Part shown: in pieces, positions 56,744 to 64,000 of the stretch
How the letters are laid out: each line of letters opens with the position of its first letter
Numbering within the stretch: position 1 is the first letter of the stretch
Origin: an uncultured bacterium
Lineage (GTDB): Bacteria; Bacteroidota; Rhodothermia; Rhodothermales; UBA10348
Length of the DNA: 64,000 bases
Direction of reading: 5' to 3'
NCBI GenBank assembly: GCA_938018055.1
Contig: CALIKL010000011.1
Location: 1-64,000, forward strand
Translations under genes and position numbers: made by a program
Notes under the pieces: generated by a model
The model's database searches: none
What the model was told of the DNA's origin: nothing
Seen by the model: the letters and a program-made list of their open reading frames with translations, nothing else

Positions 56744-56764
56744 TCGTTCCTGCCCGACTGGTTA

Positions 56765-57520
56765 TTGACTGAGTCCATCGTTCATACCGTTGAATCCACT
56801 CAGGCTTGTGGTCCCTTGCCCGACCATGTGGCTGTCATCATGGATGGCAATGGCCGCTGGGCCCGTGAGCGCGGTATGCCCCGTGTGGAAGGTCATCGCC
56901 AAGGCGTCCATGCTGTGCGAGACACAACGGAAGCGTGTGCTGAACTGGGCATCTCCCACCTGACCTTGTACACGTTTTCAACGGAGAACTGGAAAAGGCC
57001 GGTAACAGAGATCTCGGCGCTGATGAAGCTCTTGATTCAAGCGCTCAGGAAAGAAGCCCGAACGTTTCATGAGAACAACATCCGGCTCAACGCAGTGGGA
57101 TCCATCGATCAATTGCCTGAGCGGGCGCAGGATGAATTGAACGCGCTGATGGAAGAGACGGCAGGCAATACCCGCATGACGTTGACGCTGGCCCTGTCCT
57201 ACAGTGGGAAGTGGGATCTTACCACGGCCATGAGAGGTCTGGCCTCCAGGGTACAGGCGGGGGAGTTGGCCCCTGAGGACATCACAGAGGAAACGATTGC
57301 AGGCGAATTGTCCACTGCATCGATGCCCGACCCTGACTTGTTGATCCGTACCGGAGGAGAGAAGCGCATTTCGAATTACATGCTCTGGCAGATGGCATAT
57401 TCTGAATTTCACTTTGCTGACGTTTTCTGGCCTGATTTCCGTCGTCAGCATCTTTTCCAGGCGATTCGGGATTTTCAAGACCGTGAGCGTCGTTTTGGCG
57501 CTGTCTTGAATGAGCAGTAG
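56765..57520 (+). CDS. uppS: Isoprenyl transferase (undecaprenyl diphosphate synthase)
   Basis: UppS adds isoprene units to FPP to make the C55 carrier lipid for peptidoglycan and LPS. The 251-residue protein has HVAVIMDGNGRWA with the catalytic Asp, GHRQG, YTFSTENWKRP, and RTGGEKRISNYMLWQMAYSE near the end. The frame has no upstream ATG; TTG 56765 gives the expected length, though TTG 56816 is possible. It lies between rseP and bamA and consumes product of the MEP route begun by dxr. Confidence 0.95.
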   Translation: MTESIVHTVESTQACGPLPDHVAVIMDGNGRWARERGMPRVEGHRQGVHAVRDTTEACAELGISHLTLYTFSTENWKRPVTEISALMKLLIQALRKEARTFHENNIRLNAVGSIDQLPERAQDELNALMEETAGNTRMTLTLALSYSGKWDLTTAMRGLASRVQAGELAPEDITEETIAGELSTASMPDPDLLIRTGGEKRISNYMLWQMAYSEFHFADVFWPDFRRQHLFQAIRDFQDRERRFGAVLNEQ

Positions 57521-57669
57521 ACCACCCGAAGCAGGCAATATGCGGCTCGGCCATGCGTTTCATCCATACACGTGATTGCCGCATCGAACCGGAAACACCC
57601 TTCGCGGGCGCGCCGTTCACAGGCCCACTTGTGAAGAAGGATTCTGAAGAAACCGAAAAAGTCCCTTAC

Positions 57670-60150
57670 ATGCGTCTGAGAGCCCTCATTATTGTACTGG
57701 CCATCCTGTTCAGTGCGTCGCCAGCGGCGGCTCAAAGCGGTGCCGGCACCCAGGTCCCCAGCCTGACGTCTGGTATTTCTCCTGAGATCGTTGAAATTCT
57801 CGGAATCTCCGTTGAGGGAGCCTCCGACGAATATGCCAATAGCTTCATCCAGCAAACGTCCCGCCTTCAGGTAGGACAGCGCCTGACCGTGCCAGGTGAT
57901 CCCGCCCTGGGAGATGCCATTCGTGCCATCTACCGGCTACGGACGTACGAAGATGTCCAGATTGTCCAGGAGCGCAAGGTCGGGCAGGGCGTCTACTTGG
58001 TCATTCGCGTGCGTGAAGTGCCGAAATTGCGAGCCTATGAATTCGAGGGTATCAAGAAGGGACACGCCAAGGACCTCCGCAAGGAAGTGCCGTTGGTGGC
58101 TCGCGGACCGGTACACGAAAACAGTATTGCCCGAAGTGTCCAGATCATTGAGGAGTTCTTCGCTGAGAAGGGTCGTCCGCTGGCCTCTGTGGAGATTCAG
58201 CGCGAAGAACACGAAGACAATACCGGGTCGCTGACCTTCGAGGTCGATCGAGGGCCAAAGGTCAAGGTCAAGGAGGTGATTGTAAATGGAAGCGACGGGC
58301 TGTCCGAGAATGCCGTTGTTTCCGCAATGGAGACGAAACCGAAAGGTGGCTGGAGATTCTGGCGAAGCGGAAAATTGAAGCAGGACGAATATGCCCAGGA
58401 TATGGGTCGCATCGTAGAGCGATACAACGAGCGCGGTTACTACGATGCTGAGGTGCTTCGTGACTCGGTGTATATCGAAAATGAAGAGGGAGATAATCCC
58501 TACATGGTTATTGAGCTGGACGTCAGGGAAGGTCCGCTTTACCACATTCGGGACATCAGTTGGGAAGGCAACACCTTGTATTCGGACGCTCAGCTATCAG
58601 AGCGTCTTGGCATGATCTCGGGTGACACCTACAATTCCAAGAAACTGTCGGAGAACTTGTACGGCGTCGGTAAAAACAACGACGTTTCAAGTCTCTACTT
58701 CAACAATGGGCACATGCGGTTCAACGTGCAGCCCATCATCACGGTAGAAGAAGACAGCCTGGATCTGCTTTTCGATGTCTTCGAAGGGGAAGTCTACGAG
58801 TACGGCACCATCGGTATCGCAGGCAACTCCAAAACGAAAGATCATGTGATCCGTCGTGAGCTGACGACGATTCCGGGCAGCACCTTCTCCCGAACCCAGA
58901 TTCAGGAGTCGATTCGACGCCTGATGCAACTGAACTATTTCACGCAAGAGTCCTTGGCCGGTGGTCCAGGCGTGGATATCCGGGAAGAAAGCAAGACGGT
59001 TGATCTGTCGTACAATCTTGAGGAGACAGGGACGGATCAGTTGGAGCTCTCCGGAACGTGGGGACGTTTCGGGCTCATCCTGATGCTCCGTTTCAATTTC
59101 AACAACTTCTCAGCCCAAAACGTGCTGAAAGGGGATGAGTGGAAACCTCTGCCGGCGGGAGACGGTCAGCGGTTCTCAGTCGGTATCCAGACCAATGGCC
59201 GAAGGTATCAGCAGTATTCGCTTTCGTTTACTGAGCCATGGTTCCGAGGTAAACCCCGACAGCTTGGTTTCTCGACGTCTTTCTCCCGTATTTCCGGATA
59301 CACGTACTACATCTCGGATGACGATGCAGGACAGCTGCTGACGTTTTCACAACGTGTGTTTTACACCCAGCGACTGAAGTGGCCAGATCCTTGGTTCAGC
59401 ACATCCACCCAGATCGGATTCCAGTATTACGACAACCGAGATTGGATTTCGACGCTTCCGACTGGGGTGAGCCAGGAAGTGACGTTTACGCAGTCATTGT
59501 CCCGCAACAACACGGATAATCCACTTTTCCCTTCTTCTGGCTCGCGATTCAACCTCTCGCTTGAAATTGCTCCACCGATTGGCAATCTCATTCAGTACCA
59601 CAAATGGCGAATGAGCAACTCGTGGAATACACCCGTCGCACCCAAAATCGCACTCGGCTTCACAGCCGACTACGGATATATCGGATCGCTCACCGGTGAG
59701 GAAGTTCAGTTCGAGCGGTTCATCGTTGGTGGGTCACCATTCGAAACTCAGGGTTTTTACTCGTACTTCGGTAAAGACATCGTGTACATGCGAGGCTACC
59801 CGCTCGGAGCCCTCGGACCACGAAGTGATGATAACGATCCGTTTGGTGGGCGTATCCTGAACAAGTACTCCGCAGAGCTTCGTTGGTCAGCAATTCGATC
59901 TGAACAGCTACAAGCGGTACCATATTTGTTTCTTGATGCAGCAAATGCCTGGGACGGATTCGATTCATATAACCCTACTGACCTGTACCGCTCCGCCGGT
60001 CTGGGAATGCGCTTCTTCTTACCCATCCTGGGGATGGTTGAGATGGCGTATGGATACAACTATGACGAATTCGAGCCCATCAACTCCAAACACGACGGTT
60101 CAAAGAAGTGGACGTTCCAGTTCAGTCTGGGTCAAGGATTCGGACAGTAA
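57670..60150 (+). CDS. bamA: Outer-membrane protein assembly factor BamA
   Basis: BamA folds barrel proteins into the outer membrane. The 826-residue protein starts at ATG 57670 with a signal peptide (LRALIIVLAILFSASPAAAQ), then five POTRA domains in about residues 35-430 (conserved AIRAIYRLRTYEDVQI and VERYNERGYYDAEV segments), and a 16-strand barrel from about 480 with FNFNNFSAQN, and GMRFFLPILGMVEMAYGYNYDE. It ends FQFSLGQGFGQ. The frame continues upstream to 57553 without conservation. Two Skp-like chaperone genes follow. Confidence 0.95.
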   Translation: MRLRALIIVLAILFSASPAAAQSGAGTQVPSLTSGISPEIVEILGISVEGASDEYANSFIQQTSRLQVGQRLTVPGDPALGDAIRAIYRLRTYEDVQIVQERKVGQGVYLVIRVREVPKLRAYEFEGIKKGHAKDLRKEVPLVARGPVHENSIARSVQIIEEFFAEKGRPLASVEIQREEHEDNTGSLTFEVDRGPKVKVKEVIVNGSDGLSENAVVSAMETKPKGGWRFWRSGKLKQDEYAQDMGRIVERYNERGYYDAEVLRDSVYIENEEGDNPYMVIELDVREGPLYHIRDISWEGNTLYSDAQLSERLGMISGDTYNSKKLSENLYGVGKNNDVSSLYFNNGHMRFNVQPIITVEEDSLDLLFDVFEGEVYEYGTIGIAGNSKTKDHVIRRELTTIPGSTFSRTQIQESIRRLMQLNYFTQESLAGGPGVDIREESKTVDLSYNLEETGTDQLELSGTWGRFGLILMLRFNFNNFSAQNVLKGDEWKPLPAGDGQRFSVGIQTNGRRYQQYSLSFTEPWFRGKPRQLGFSTSFSRISGYTYYISDDDAGQLLTFSQRVFYTQRLKWPDPWFSTSTQIGFQYYDNRDWISTLPTGVSQEVTFTQSLSRNNTDNPLFPSSGSRFNLSLEIAPPIGNLIQYHKWRMSNSWNTPVAPKIALGFTADYGYIGSLTGEEVQFERFIVGGSPFETQGFYSYFGKDIVYMRGYPLGALGPRSDDNDPFGGRILNKYSAELRWSAIRSEQLQAVPYLFLDAANAWDGFDSYNPTDLYRSAGLGMRFFLPILGMVEMAYGYNYDEFEPINSKHDGSKKWTFQFSLGQGFGQ

Positions 60151-60222
60151 CGGGCACATCAGTCCACGATTCAGGACAACCAGGTACAACCGTCTGACTA
60201 CCAACGGGAGGACGATTTCATC

Positions 60223-60777
60223 ATGACGCGATTTTTATTCCGTATTTCTGCTGTCGCCCTCGGGCTGGTCTTTGTAACGCTTGCGGCGGGAACGGCCCAA
60301 GCCCAGCAAAAGATTGGCTACATCGATTCGGACTACATCCTGAACAACATGCCTGATTATGCCACTATCCAGCAGCAGCTGGACCGGATGGCGCAGACCT
60401 GGCAAACGGAACTTGACGAGGCGAAAGCTGAGCTCGATGACAAATTCCGCGAATATCAGGCTCGTGAGCTGCTTTACACGAATGAGGAGCGTCAGCGCCG
60501 CCGCCAGGAAATCCTTCAAGAAGAGGAAGATCTCGAACGCTTGCGGGTGAAGTATTTCGGGCCTGAGGGCGACATCTTTCTCCAGCAGGAGCAGCTTATG
60601 CGGCCGGTTCAAGAGCGTATCCTGCAAGCCATCAACACAGTGGCTACATCCGAGGGATACGATTACATATTCGATTCGGCGGGAGATTTCCTGTTCATGT
60701 TCAAGCGCGACCAGTACAATCTCTCGGACACTGTTCTCAGAGAACTTGGCATAGACGTTGAGAGTACTCGCGGCTAA
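60223..60777 (+). CDS. OmpH/Skp family outer-membrane chaperone, first copy
   Basis: A 184-residue periplasmic chaperone that keeps nascent outer-membrane proteins soluble for BamA. It has a signal peptide (ALGLVFVTLAAGTAQAQ), the family opening KIGYIDSDYILNNMPDY, a long charged coiled coil (about 45-130, the tentacle arms) and a C-terminal strand region YDYIFDSAGDFLFMF. It lies 72 bases downstream of bamA and 88 bases before a second copy, as in many Bacteroidota. The two copies share only the general pattern and are clearly diverged. Confidence 0.92.
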   Translation: MTRFLFRISAVALGLVFVTLAAGTAQAQQKIGYIDSDYILNNMPDYATIQQQLDRMAQTWQTELDEAKAELDDKFREYQARELLYTNEERQRRRQEILQEEEDLERLRVKYFGPEGDIFLQQEQLMRPVQERILQAINTVATSEGYDYIFDSAGDFLFMFKRDQYNLSDTVLRELGIDVESTRG

Positions 60778-60865
60778 ACGACTCACCTTTCAATAATCCA
60801 GTGCAGGCATGCTGCCTGCCGTCATTCAGAGCCGGACTCATATGACCCGGAGGAAAAAGCACACC

Positions 60866-61414
60866 ATGAAAACCTCGATTTTCTCATTTCTCTCCGCAAT
60901 CCTGCTGGCAGGTCTCCTTTCGACCAATGCGCAAGCCCAGTCTATTCAGATTGGTTATGCTGATCCGGAGATCATCATTACGTACATGCCTGAGTACCAG
61001 CAGATTCAGCAGCAGATGGCCATTGAGTACCGCACCGGCCAGGAAGCTCTGCAGGCACTGGCTGAAGACTTCCAGGAGCGCGTTGATCGCTACCAGCGCC
61101 AGCAGCCGCTTCTCTCAGAGGAACGTCGTGCCGAACGCGAAGCTGAATTGGCTACGTTGCAGCAGGAGATTCAGAATTCAGCAGCTGCCAAGGACGAAGA
61201 ACTTGCTGTTCGCCAGGATGAATTGATGGCTCCTTTGCTTCAGCAGGTCCAGGATGCCATCGATGCTATCTCGCAGGAAAAAGGCCTCGACATTGTCGTT
61301 CGTTCGCCCGCGCTGCTCTACGTGAATCCGAAACGCGTTGTGAATATCAACCTTGATATCGCACGTAGCCTGGGGATTGAAGTTGACGAGGACGAAGTTT
61401 CTGACGTCAACTGA
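60866..61414 (+). CDS. OmpH/Skp family outer-membrane chaperone, second copy
   Basis: A 182-residue relative of the preceding gene: signal peptide (MKTSIFSFLSAILLAGLLSTNAQAQ), then QIGYADPEIIITYMPEYQQIQQQ, a Gln/Glu coiled coil and a C-terminal KGLDIVVRSPALLYVNPKRV domain. It has the conserved MPEY/MPDY turn after the first strand. I chose ATG 60866; ATG 60842 is in frame upstream. It is the last gene before a strong terminator, so bamA-skp-skp form one transcript. Confidence 0.92.
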   Translation: MKTSIFSFLSAILLAGLLSTNAQAQSIQIGYADPEIIITYMPEYQQIQQQMAIEYRTGQEALQALAEDFQERVDRYQRQQPLLSEERRAEREAELATLQQEIQNSAAAKDEELAVRQDELMAPLLQQVQDAIDAISQEKGLDIVVRSPALLYVNPKRVVNINLDIARSLGIEVDEDEVSDVN

Positions 61415-61434
61415 TCCGGATTCCGGTTCCAAAT

Positions 61435-61473
61435 CAGGCGGGCGCCCTTTGGGCGCCCGCCTGTCTTTATATT
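61435..61473 (+). terminator. Rho-independent terminator after the bamA-skp-skp operon
   Basis: A 13-base perfect GC stem (61435-61447 with 61451-61463) closes a TTT loop and is followed by TCTTTATATT. It lies 20 bases after the second skp stop and separates that operon from panB. The rest of the 168-base gap contains only a small palindrome (CGTTCGAACG) near 61497. Confidence 0.9.
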
Positions 61474-61582
61474 GGCCCTCCGCATGGAATGAGGTCGTTC
61501 GAACGTCCCTCCTGGTTTGCGCGTCCTCCCATGCTTGCGATCGATCCGTGATCGCACCAATTCCCACATGAGTGTCAATTGA

Positions 61583-62419
61583 ATGAGCACGAGAACGTCC
61601 AGTCCGCACGGTCCGGAAGATGTCACCCGCGTTACAACCCGGACGCTTCAGGACATGAAATCCTCTGGCGTCAACATCGCGATGTTGACAGCCTACGATT
61701 ACACTTCTGCGCGCATCTTGGATGGGGCAGGGGTGGATGTGTTGTTGGTTGGCGATTCGGCCTCGAACGTAATGGCCGGTCACGAGACGACGCTACCCAT
61801 CACACTGGATCAGATGATTTATCACGCGCAGTGTGTAGTTCGCGGGGTTCAGCGCTCCTTGGTTGTAGTTGATCTCCCTTTTGGTACCTACCAAGGCAAC
61901 TCCAAAGAGGCACTATCTTCGGCAGTCCGCGTGATGAAGGAGTCTGGAGCGCACGCCGTCAAAGTGGAGGGGGGACGATCGATCGTACCGACAGTTGAGC
62001 GGATTCTGGAAGCCGGTATTCCAGTCATGGGGCATTTGGGACTCACGCCCCAGAGTATCTATCGGTTTGGATCGTATCAGGTACGGGCCCGAGATGAAGT
62101 TGAGGCAGACGAACTGCGTGAGGATGCGTTGCTTCTGGAACAGGCGGGCGTCTTCGCGCTTGTTCTTGAAAAAATTCCTTCGAGCCTGGCGACAGGTGTG
62201 ACGCAATCCCTATCCATCCCAACCATCGGTATCGGTGCTGGCCCTTCCTGCGACGGGCAGGTACTCGTGACCCACGATGCATTGGGTCTCACCACCGATT
62301 TCAATCCCCGTTTTGTTCGCCGGTACGCTCGTTTGGATGAACAAATTGGCGAGCATGTCCAACAGTACATCAACGATGTTCGCTCCGGGGCATTTCCGTC
62401 CGAAGACGAAAGCTACTGA
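61583..62419 (+). CDS. panB: 3-methyl-2-oxobutanoate hydroxymethyltransferase
   Basis: PanB adds a hydroxymethyl group to alpha-ketoisovalerate to make ketopantoate, the first step to pantothenate and CoA. The 278-residue protein has the TIM-barrel signature: [30 protein letters not shown] with the metal Asp, and AVKVEGG, with later GHLGLTPQS and [14 protein letters not shown]. It begins an operon with surE (21-base gap) after a terminator. panC is not in the window. Confidence 0.95.
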   Translation: MSTRTSSPHGPEDVTRVTTRTLQDMKSSGVNIAMLTAYDYTSARILDGAGVDVLLVGDSASNVMAGHETTLPITLDQMIYHAQCVVRGVQRSLVVVDLPFGTYQGNSKEALSSAVRVMKESGAHAVKVEGGRSIVPTVERILEAGIPVMGHLGLTPQSIYRFGSYQVRARDEVEADELREDALLLEQAGVFALVLEKIPSSLATGVTQSLSIPTIGIGAGPSCDGQVLVTHDALGLTTDFNPRFVRRYARLDEQIGEHVQQYINDVRSGAFPSEDESY

Positions 62420-62440
62420 GGCGTCTGGTTACCCTGAAGC

Positions 62441-63241
62441 ATGGCTGATTCATACGAACGACCGCTGATCCTGATCAGCAACGACGACGGCATTGAAGCT
62501 GCCGGCATCCTATCCCTCGCCGCCGCCTTGGATGCAGTTGGCGATGTCATCATTGCAGCACCATTGCAGGAAATGAGCGCGGTAGGTCACGCCATAACCA
62601 TGCGTGATCCCGTTCGGGCACGGCCCTGGCCCTTTCGCGGTCCATCGGGTCAGCTGACAGCATATGCGGTTTCAGGAACTCCTGCCGACTGCGTCAAGCT
62701 GGCGCTCGACAAACTGGTACCTCGCCAACCGGATCTGGTCGTTTCTGGTATCAATCATGGTCCCAACACGGCTGTGAACGTCATCTATTCAGGTACGGTG
62801 AGCGCAGCGACTGAAGCTGCTATTCTTGGTATTCCGGCCATCGCGTTTTCTTATTGTCGGTGGGGAAGTGGCGATTTCGAAGCTTCTGGTCGCGTAGCGC
62901 AACAGGTGGTTCAGCAAGTCCTGGATAATGCGTTTCCTCCAGGCATTCTGCTGAATGTGAACATTCCAGATATCCCCTACGAGCAACTGAAGGGATTCAT
63001 GATTACGCGGCAGGCCCAGGCCCGATGGGAGGAGCAATTCTCAGAGCGATTGGACCCGTTCGATCGGCCGTATTACTGGCTCTCTGGTACGTTTGTCAAT
63101 ATGGATGAGGGTACCAATACGGACCTTTGGGCCGTTGATAACGGATGGGTGTCCATAACGCCCGTTCAACATGACCTGACGGCCTATCGTGCCATGGAGT
63201 CGCTGCAGCAATGGAGCTGGAGACGGTTATCGGGCGAATAA
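62441..63241 (+). CDS. surE: 5'/3'-nucleotidase SurE
   Basis: SurE is a metal-dependent phosphatase that dephosphorylates nucleoside monophosphates and helps in stationary survival. The 266-residue protein has ILISNDDGIEAAGI with the metal-binding Asp pair, the Ser loop GHAITM, VSGINHGPNTAVNVIYSGTV with the Asn ligand and the catalytic Ser/Thr, and AISFS-like FSYCRWG. Start ATG 62441. It follows panB by 21 bases and precedes an OsmC gene. Confidence 0.94.
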   Translation: MADSYERPLILISNDDGIEAAGILSLAAALDAVGDVIIAAPLQEMSAVGHAITMRDPVRARPWPFRGPSGQLTAYAVSGTPADCVKLALDKLVPRQPDLVVSGINHGPNTAVNVIYSGTVSAATEAAILGIPAIAFSYCRWGSGDFEASGRVAQQVVQQVLDNAFPPGILLNVNIPDIPYEQLKGFMITRQAQARWEEQFSERLDPFDRPYYWLSGTFVNMDEGTNTDLWAVDNGWVSITPVQHDLTAYRAMESLQQWSWRRLSGE

Positions 63242-63278
63242 TGGATGTGACTTACTCTAACCTAGAATCCTTTAAGTA

Positions 63279-63734
63279 ATGGGCGTAGTCAACGTACATC
63301 TTGAACTCCAGGAGGCGGATTTCCACTTCAAGGCGACCAATGCCGAAGGGCAGAGTATCGACATTGACGATGGGACGGCATACGAAGATGGCAAGGGGCA
63401 TGGCGTGGGGCCAATGCAGTTGCTCATGATGGCCATTGGAGGCTGCAGCGGCGTCGACATCGTATCCATTCTGCAAAAAGGAAGGCAGCAGATCGAGTCA
63501 TTCTCCATCGATGTGTCCGGGGCCAAGCCAGACGGTGTGTCTCCTTCGGTCTACGAGACCGTAGAAGTCCATTTTATCCTGAAAGGCGAGATTGATGCCA
63601 CCAAAGTCAAACGCGCCATCGAACTGAGCCTTGGTAAGTACTGCTCGGTGTCGCGCATCCTCGAAAAGACGGCAGAGATCTCATACCGCTATACTGTCAA
63701 CGACGAGTCCTTCGAGGGTTGTGTGATCTCCTAG
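63279..63734 (+). CDS. OsmC family protein
   Basis: A 151-residue OsmC/Ohr-like protein, a class of thiol peroxidases acting on organic hydroperoxides. It has the GPMQLLMMAIGGCSGVDIVSIL helix with the first Cys near 58, and the second Cys in SLGKYCSVSRIL near 120, the two redox residues of the family. It is more YhfA-like than Ohr-like in the first-helix motif. It follows surE by 37 bases and may be in the panB-surE operon. It converges on the partial gene at the window edge. Confidence 0.9.
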   Translation: MGVVNVHLELQEADFHFKATNAEGQSIDIDDGTAYEDGKGHGVGPMQLLMMAIGGCSGVDIVSILQKGRQQIESFSIDVSGAKPDGVSPSVYETVEVHFILKGEIDATKVKRAIELSLGKYCSVSRILEKTAEISYRYTVNDESFEGCVIS

Positions 63735-63766
63735 CGTGGGTAGATCGAACGAACCCTGAAATGGTG

Positions 63767-64000
63767 TCAGTCTTGGGAGCGTACCCAGATGGGCGCGGAG
63801 CGTGATGGAACGGTAATCTCGATGGTTTCTGTGCTGGCAGGCCCCTGAGCATCGATTGTTTGCGTGCATTCGCAGCCATTTTCTACGAACACCGTGCCGT
63901 CACTGATCTGCATCCATGTGCCTGCCGGAAGTTCGGAGATATCAAATGTAGCGGCATCCCATGAAGTGTTCATCAGCACGAACACATCGCCAGCTACATA
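63767..64000 (-). CDS. C-terminal part of an unidentified protein, possibly an alpha-glucan-active enzyme (5' part cut by window edge)
   Basis: The last 77 residues of a minus-strand gene. It shows a beta-sandwich-like pattern: GDVFVLMNTSWDAATFDISELPAGTW, then NGCECTQTIDA and a closing SRSAPIWVR. Strand-rich ends with a final aliphatic-Trp-Val-Arg occur in alpha-amylase family C-terminal domains, so that is one possibility. Too little is present to name a family. The frame is open to the last base. Confidence 0.5.
   Translation of the reverse strand, partial: YVAGDVFVLMNTSWDAATFDISELPAGTWMQISDGTVFVENGCECTQTIDAQGPASTETIEITVPSRSAPIWVRSQD

Overview
The window reads as one contiguous stretch of a Gram-negative chromosome of the Bacteroidota/Rhodothermota (FCB) type, probably a marine Rhodothermales-like heterotroph. 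This placement is inferred from gene content: a Por/type IX (T9SS) C-terminal sorting domain, a DUF4270 lipoprotein beside a half-length glycogen synthase, DUF4175 and DUF3467 proteins, LptD/LptG, tandem Skp/OmpH genes behind bamA, a TonB receptor, and topoisomerase I with C-terminal repeats instead of zinc fingers. Ribosome-binding sites are weak or absent and GTG/TTG starts are common, which also fits. GC is moderate, mid-fifties by eye. I see no rRNA, tRNA, CRISPR array, insertion sequence or phage gene.

Layout. 1-6.5 kb (minus): tyrA, gcvT, ftsK, purK and the start of purE. 6.7-9.7 kb (plus): glutaryl-CoA dehydrogenase, two small tandem membrane proteins and rsgA. 9.7-12.3 kb (minus): topA. 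12.5-16.2 kb (plus): ppdK with a strong terminator, then an overlapping pair of small helical proteins. 16.2-20.3 kb (minus): lon and a hybrid histidine kinase whose PAS domain is cut by an in-frame TGA. 20.4-23.2 kb (plus): cystathionine beta-synthase, a DUF3467 protein, a terminator and a decayed DUF1501 gene carrying a T9SS sorting domain. 23.2-30 kb: lptG, sucC, a lone importer-type ABC ATPase, lptD and a ROK sugar kinase.

30.4-37.2 kb (minus): an FtsB/DivIC-like protein, enolase, a TPR protein, a FadL-like outer-membrane protein, a DUF4270 lipoprotein and the half-length glycogen synthase. 37.6-43.7 kb: a DCC-family thiol protein, a 1144-residue DUF4175 protein and a TonB-dependent receptor. 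43.7-48.5 kb: an ABM-domain protein with pyrF, a large acyl-CoA dehydrogenase and serS. 48.6-54 kb (minus): a dTDP-4-dehydrorhamnose reductase-like protein and a four-gene envelope cluster. 54-63.7 kb (plus): dxr, rseP, uppS, bamA, skp, skp, panB, surE and an OsmC protein. The last 234 bases hold the C-terminus of an unidentified enzyme on the minus strand.

Two themes stand out. First, envelope biogenesis: isoprenoid and undecaprenyl precursors (dxr, uppS), outer-membrane protein assembly (bamA, skp x2, rseP), LPS export (lptD, lptG) and several surface proteins. Second, acyl-CoA catabolism and central carbon metabolism: gcdH, a VLCAD-like dehydrogenase, a thioesterase, sucC, eno and ppdK. 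Most genes are ordinary housekeeping. The parts worth a second look are the two small tandem-paralog pairs, the two genes damaged by nonsense codons, the zinc-site-less ROK kinase, the half glycogen synthase and the coupled envelope cluster at 49.6-54 kb. I found no convincing new defence or mobile system.
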